Part shown: one piece after another, positions 6,347 to 7,793 of the stretch
How positions within the stretch are numbered: position 1 is the stretch's first letter
Layout of the letters: each line of letters starts with the position of its first letter
From: BM509 sp036396915
GTDB taxonomy: Bacteria > Desulfobacterota > Desulfuromonadia > Desulfuromonadales > Geopsychrobacteraceae
Direction of reading: 5' to 3'
DNA: 7,793 nucleotides
Assembly (NCBI GenBank): GCA_036396915.1
Contig: DASWJX010000282.1
Location: 1-7,793 of the forward strand
Position numbers and translations under genes: made by a program
The notes under the pieces: model-generated
What the model saw: only the letters and a program-made list of their open reading frames with translations
What the model was told of the DNA's origin: nothing
Databases searched by the model: none

Positions 6347-6375
6347 TTGACTCTTTGGGTCAGATATCCCATTAT
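6347..6375 (+). promoter_or_regulatory. Orphan sigma-70-like promoter
   Basis: TTGACT (6347-6352, 5/6 to consensus), a 17-bp spacer and CATTAT (6370-6375, 4/6) would start transcription near GGAGG at 6382. No convincing ORF follows, but a strong terminator lies about 60 nt downstream. Confidence 0.45.
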
Positions 6376-6381
6376 AACCAT

Positions 6382-6448
6382 GGAGGGCGTCGCAAGACAC
6401 CTCCTGAGCCCGGTGACCCCCCCCCTCCGTCACCGGGCTCTTTTTATT
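6382..6448 (+). ncRNA. Candidate ~65-nt small RNA with C-rich terminator loop
   Basis: From the likely start the RNA would form two hairpins. The first pairs GGAGG (6382-6386) with CCTCC (6400-6404), then GTC with GAC capped by a GCAA tetraloop. The second is a perfect 12-bp terminator stem (6406-6417 with 6429-6440) followed by TTTTTATT. Its 11-nt loop is eight C followed by TCC, complementary to Shine-Dalgarno-like GGAGG. There is no plus-strand gene upstream that this terminator could serve. I recognise no known RNA family, and the promoter assignment is an inference. Confidence 0.45.
6406..6448 (+). terminator. Strong intrinsic terminator without an upstream gene
   Basis: GAGCCCGGTGAC pairs with GTCACCGGGCTC over 12 bp, followed by TTTTTATT. 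No CDS ends before it on the plus strand, which supports the small-RNA reading. Confidence 0.85.
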
Positions 6449-6532
6449 GACACTCCGCTCCTTCCGTCTTGCTGCTCTCCCCGCCCTTTTTTTTCAGGCC
6501 TTGCTTCTTACTGCGTAACTGTTCACCACGCT

Positions 6533-6577
6533 ACCCAATGCCATACCCAATGTCGCCTTCATCACGCTGCCCAATGT
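6533..6577. repeat. Three short CCCAATG repeats
   Basis: CCCAATG occurs three times here, as ACCCAATGCC, ACCCAATGTCG and GCCCAATGTCG, leading into the double hairpin at 6578. The first two are 12 bp apart and the third lies about 24 bp further on. They are degenerate, with unknown significance. The remainder of 6449-6577 shows no gene. Confidence 0.4.
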
Positions 6578-6652
6578 CGTCATCCCCGAGTTATTTTGTC
6601 GGGGATCCGGGGAGGCAAGCTGGATTCCGGCCAAAACCATGCCGGAATGACG
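6578..6652. repeat. REP/BIME-like double-hairpin element
   Basis: The element is bounded by inverted CGTCAT...ATGACG. Inside, ATCCCCGA (6582-6589) pairs with TCGGGGAT (6599-6606), and ATTCCGGC (6624-6631) pairs with GCCGGAAT (6641-6648). The sequence resembles the widespread GTCATTCCGGC...GCCGGAATCCAG class of extragenic palindromes in proteobacteria. It is non-coding. Confidence 0.7.
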
Positions 6653-6732
6653 GGGCAGGAGTCGGCTCCCGTTCCCCGGCCGAAAAATCTTATAGGTCCC
6701 GGTCGTAGCGGACGGGGCATCCGACCAGCCGG

Positions 6733-6772
6733 GTTGACAATTGTTGACAATTGCCCGGTCGTTCGCTAATTT
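6733..6772 (+). promoter_or_regulatory. Promoter and operator-like repeats of the cytochrome gene
   Basis: GTTGACAATT occurs twice in tandem (6733-6742 and 6743-6752), offering two TTGACA hexamers. From the second, GCTAAT (6765-6770) is 15 bp away and TAATTT (6767-6772) is 17 bp away. An inverted repeat TTCGC (6762-6766) / GCGAA (6774-6778) overlaps the -10 region and could be an operator. The leader to the cytochrome start would be about 100 nt. Confidence 0.45.
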
Positions 6773-6817
6773 TGCGAAGCTTATTAACGCGCTGACTGCA
6801 ACGGGTTCGTACCTATT

Positions 6818-6842
6818 CATCTTAAGTTTTGCGAAAGCATCA
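6818..6842. repeat. Repeat-family fragment in the cytochrome leader
   Basis: CATCTTAAGTTTTGCGAAAG and the next five bases match 6217-6242 with few changes. The fragment lies between the promoter and the ribosome site of the cytochrome gene, so it would be transcribed. Confidence 0.5.
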
Positions 6843-6875
6843 TTCATCCATGGAATACGAAAAAGGGAGACTGCG

Positions 6876-7190
6876 ATGAGAAAAAGGCTGGTGTTGGCGG
6901 TGGTTTTGTTGCTCTGCGTTGCGGTTGCCGCGGTTGCTGTTCCGCCGGGAAAAACTCTGGAATTCACGAAAAGCGCTCTGGGGACCGTCACCTTCTCCGG
7001 TGACATCCACCAGGCGGCCGGCGTGACCTGCAAGGAATGTCATAATGCCGAGATGTTTCCCAAGATGAAGCAGGGGACCGTCGAGATCAAGATGAGCGCC
7101 ATTTATGCCGGGCAGCTCTGCGGCACGTGCCATAACGGCGAGCGGGCGTTTGAGGCCAAGAAGAACTGTATCCGCTGCCACAAGCGCTAG
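6876..7190 (+). CDS. Periplasmic c7-type triheme cytochrome
   Basis: The 104-residue precursor has a signal peptide (MRKR, then a hydrophobic run to about residue 22), which sends it to the periplasm. The mature part has three CxxCH heme sites, CKECH, CGTCH and CIRCH, plus extra histidines such as GDIH that could be distal ligands. Three hemes in about 80 residues and the pattern GKTLEFTKS...GTVTFSGDIH...CHNAEMFPKMKQG fit the c7-type triheme domain proteins common in Geobacter and relatives. They shuttle electrons across the periplasm toward metal or extracellular acceptors. ATG 6876 is preceded by AGGGAGA at about 5 nt. Any longer frame to the left runs through the promoter and a repeat fragment and is not real. 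No T-rich terminator follows, only AGCGC/GCGCT across the stop codon. Confidence 0.92.
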   Translation: MRKRLVLAVVLLLCVAVAAVAVPPGKTLEFTKSALGTVTFSGDIHQAAGVTCKECHNAEMFPKMKQGTVEIKMSAIYAGQLCGTCHNGERAFEAKKNCIRCHKR

Positions 7191-7204
7191 GGCGCTCATT
7201 GGGA

Positions 7205-7278
7205 CATAAAAATAATTAAAAATTTATGAGAAAATTCTAAAAAAAACTGTTGACAACGTGAACAGTCCAGTTTAGATT
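7205..7278 (+). promoter_or_regulatory. Strong sigma-70 promoter with A/T-rich upstream element
   Basis: TTGACA (7250-7255), an exact 17-bp spacer and TAGATT (7273-7278, 4/6) give a near-consensus promoter. The 45 bp upstream are A/T-rich with A-tracts, like an UP element. The start would be near 7285, about 20 nt before the riboswitch aptamer. Confidence 0.75.
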
Positions 7279-7304
7279 TTGAACACATCGACTGAAAAAG
7301 TGTC

Positions 7305-7387
7305 CGATAACGGCAAACCCGGAGCGATCCGGGGACGCAAAACCACGGGTCCCGACCGGTAAAACAGCGAGGACAGCCGGGTTGTCG
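7305..7387 (+). ncRNA. Cyclic-di-GMP-I (GEMM-I) riboswitch aptamer
   Basis: The conserved GEMM blocks are present in order: GGCAAACC (7312-7319), a helix CCCGGA/TCCGGG capped by the GNRA loop GCGA, then GGGGACGCAAAACCACGGG, and finally AGCCGGGTTGTCGAAG. P1 pairs CGATAAC (7305-7311) with GTTGTCG (7381-7387). By comparison with the Vibrio Vc2 aptamer the base at specificity position 20 appears to be G, favouring c-di-GMP over cyclic AMP-GMP. Two bases differ from the usual pattern: A for G in GACGCAAAGCC, and T for C in GGGTTGCCGA, the latter compensated in P1. Confidence 0.85.
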
Positions 7388-7450
7388 AAGAGAAGGATCT
7401 CACCGGATGGGACGCCCGCCTTCGACACATGAAGGCGGGCGTTGTTGTTG
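7383..7450 (+). terminator. Riboswitch expression platform: antiterminator and terminator
   Basis: The terminator pairs 7412-7423 with 7431-7442 (12 bp, perfect, 7-nt loop), followed by TGTTGTTG, a moderate U-rich tail. TGTCGAAG (7383-7390), most of which is the 3' strand of aptamer P1, is exactly complementary to CTTCGACA (7420-7427) in the terminator's 5' arm and loop. P1 and the terminator are thus compatible, and both exclude this antiterminator. Ligand binding would favour termination, an OFF switch. Confidence 0.65.
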
Positions 7451-7564
7451 GCGACGGGCCTGGTATTCGAAGCGATCGACAAGAAGGTTCGTGCGGACCC
7501 GGCGATCATGGATTTAATCAATGCATGGCATAAGACATTCCAACCCAACGAAAAGGAGAAATGA
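7442..7564 (+). CDS. Possible 40-codon small ORF between riboswitch and SCPU gene (uncertain)
   Basis: A frame with TTG start at 7442 encodes 40 residues including LVFEAIDKKVRADPAIMDLI and HKTFQPNEKEK. It ends with TGA at 7562-7564, one base before the next ATG, an arrangement compatible with translational coupling. GAAGG at 7431-7435, inside the 3' arm of the terminator hairpin, could be its ribosome site, so the riboswitch might also mask translation. The amino-acid sequence looks helical and protein-like, but I recognise no family. It could be a chance frame, a leader peptide or the remnant of a lost gene. An ATG at 7508 in the same frame would give only 18 residues. Confidence 0.3.
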   Translation: MLLATGLVFEAIDKKVRADPAIMDLINAWHKTFQPNEKEK

Positions 7565-7565
7565 A

Positions 7566-7793
7566 ATGAAACGGATGATGATTCTGCTGGTTATGGCCCT
7601 GGTCATGTTCGCCGGTAACGCGTTTGCGCTGGATACCGCAACCGTAACCGTCAATGCTGAAGTGCTGCCCGTCTGTACCTTTGACACCAACACCCTGACC
7701 CTCGACTTCGGCGCTCTTGACCCCGACCTGACGACCGCGGCCAATGCCACCGGCACCCTGGCCTTTACCTGCAACAACGGCGCGACCTATTCC
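7566..7793 (+). CDS. Secreted spore coat U / Csu-type pilin-like protein (3' end outside window)
   Basis: The first 76 codons are visible. A signal peptide (MKR, hydrophobic core, cleavage likely after GNAFA near residue 21) is followed by the start of an SCPU-type beta-sandwich. This region shows TVTVNAEVLPVCTF, then LDFGALDP and GTLAFTCNNGATYS. The two visible cysteines (in VLPVCTF and LAFTCNN) are placed as in SCPU / CsuA/B-like subunits, where they are expected to form a disulfide. Such proteins are exported to the periplasm and assembled by chaperone-usher systems into surface fibres. ATG 7566 has AAGGAG 7 nt upstream. The gene follows the GEMM riboswitch, consistent with second-messenger control of surface structures. 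Usher and chaperone genes would be expected to the right. Confidence 0.78.
   Translation, partial: MKRMMILLVMALVMFAGNAFALDTATVTVNAEVLPVCTFDTNTLTLDFGALDPDLTTAANATGTLAFTCNNGATYS

Noticed and set aside
6158..6769. 203-codon plus-strand frame in the gene-poor region
   Set aside because: It crosses repeat copy B, a terminator, a poly-C loop and a REP-like element, has a nonsensical composition, and shows no ribosome site.
6741..6875. 45-codon upstream extension of the cytochrome
   Set aside because: It would start inside the promoter repeats and bury the signal peptide in the interior. ATG 6876 has a good ribosome site and an immediate signal peptide.

Overview
The window looks like a chromosomal piece of an anaerobic Desulfuromonadales-type bacterium (Geobacter / Desulfuromonas / Pelobacter relatives). 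The reasons are a high-GC genome with GC-ending codons, a small periplasmic triheme c7-type cytochrome, a nitrogen-fixation gene behind a sigma-54 promoter with an RNA attenuator in its leader, a c-di-GMP-I (GEMM) riboswitch, and long palindromic intergenic repeats. This placement is inferred from gene content only; I ran no database search.

Layout. 1-1527 (minus, cut by the left edge): a two-domain aminoglycoside-phosphotransferase-like / P-loop kinase protein. 1528-1986: a regulatory region holding a sigma-54 promoter (GG at 1695, GC at 1707) and a roughly 270-nt leader. The leader ends in two hexaloop hairpins, the second of which overlaps an intrinsic terminator just before nifV. 1987-3114 (plus): nifV, homocitrate synthase. 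3119-3427: a mosaic of three palindromic repeats. 3456-4262 (plus): a GNAT acetyltransferase. 4311-4820 (minus): a universal stress protein with a degenerate nucleotide-binding motif. 4945-6000 (minus): an AI-2E/PerM-family membrane protein. 6001-6875: a long gene-poor stretch with a second copy of the 126-bp repeat, further hairpins, an orphan promoter-plus-terminator unit that may encode a ~65-nt small RNA with a C-rich loop, a REP/BIME-like double hairpin and the cytochrome promoter. 6876-7190 (plus): the triheme cytochrome. 7250-7450: a near-consensus promoter, a GEMM-I riboswitch and its expression platform. 7442-7564: a possible 40-codon ORF. 7566-7793 (plus, cut by the right edge): a secreted spore-coat-U / Csu-pilin-like protein.

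The protein-coding genes are ordinary and mostly unlinked in function. The main interest is RNA-level control. nifV appears to be controlled twice, by sigma-54 initiation and by ANTAR-type antitermination. The SCPU gene sits behind a second-messenger riboswitch in which an antiterminator, the aptamer P1 helix and a terminator can be read as mutually exclusive. A candidate small RNA lies in between. I see no CRISPR array, tRNA, rRNA, insertion sequence or phage gene.
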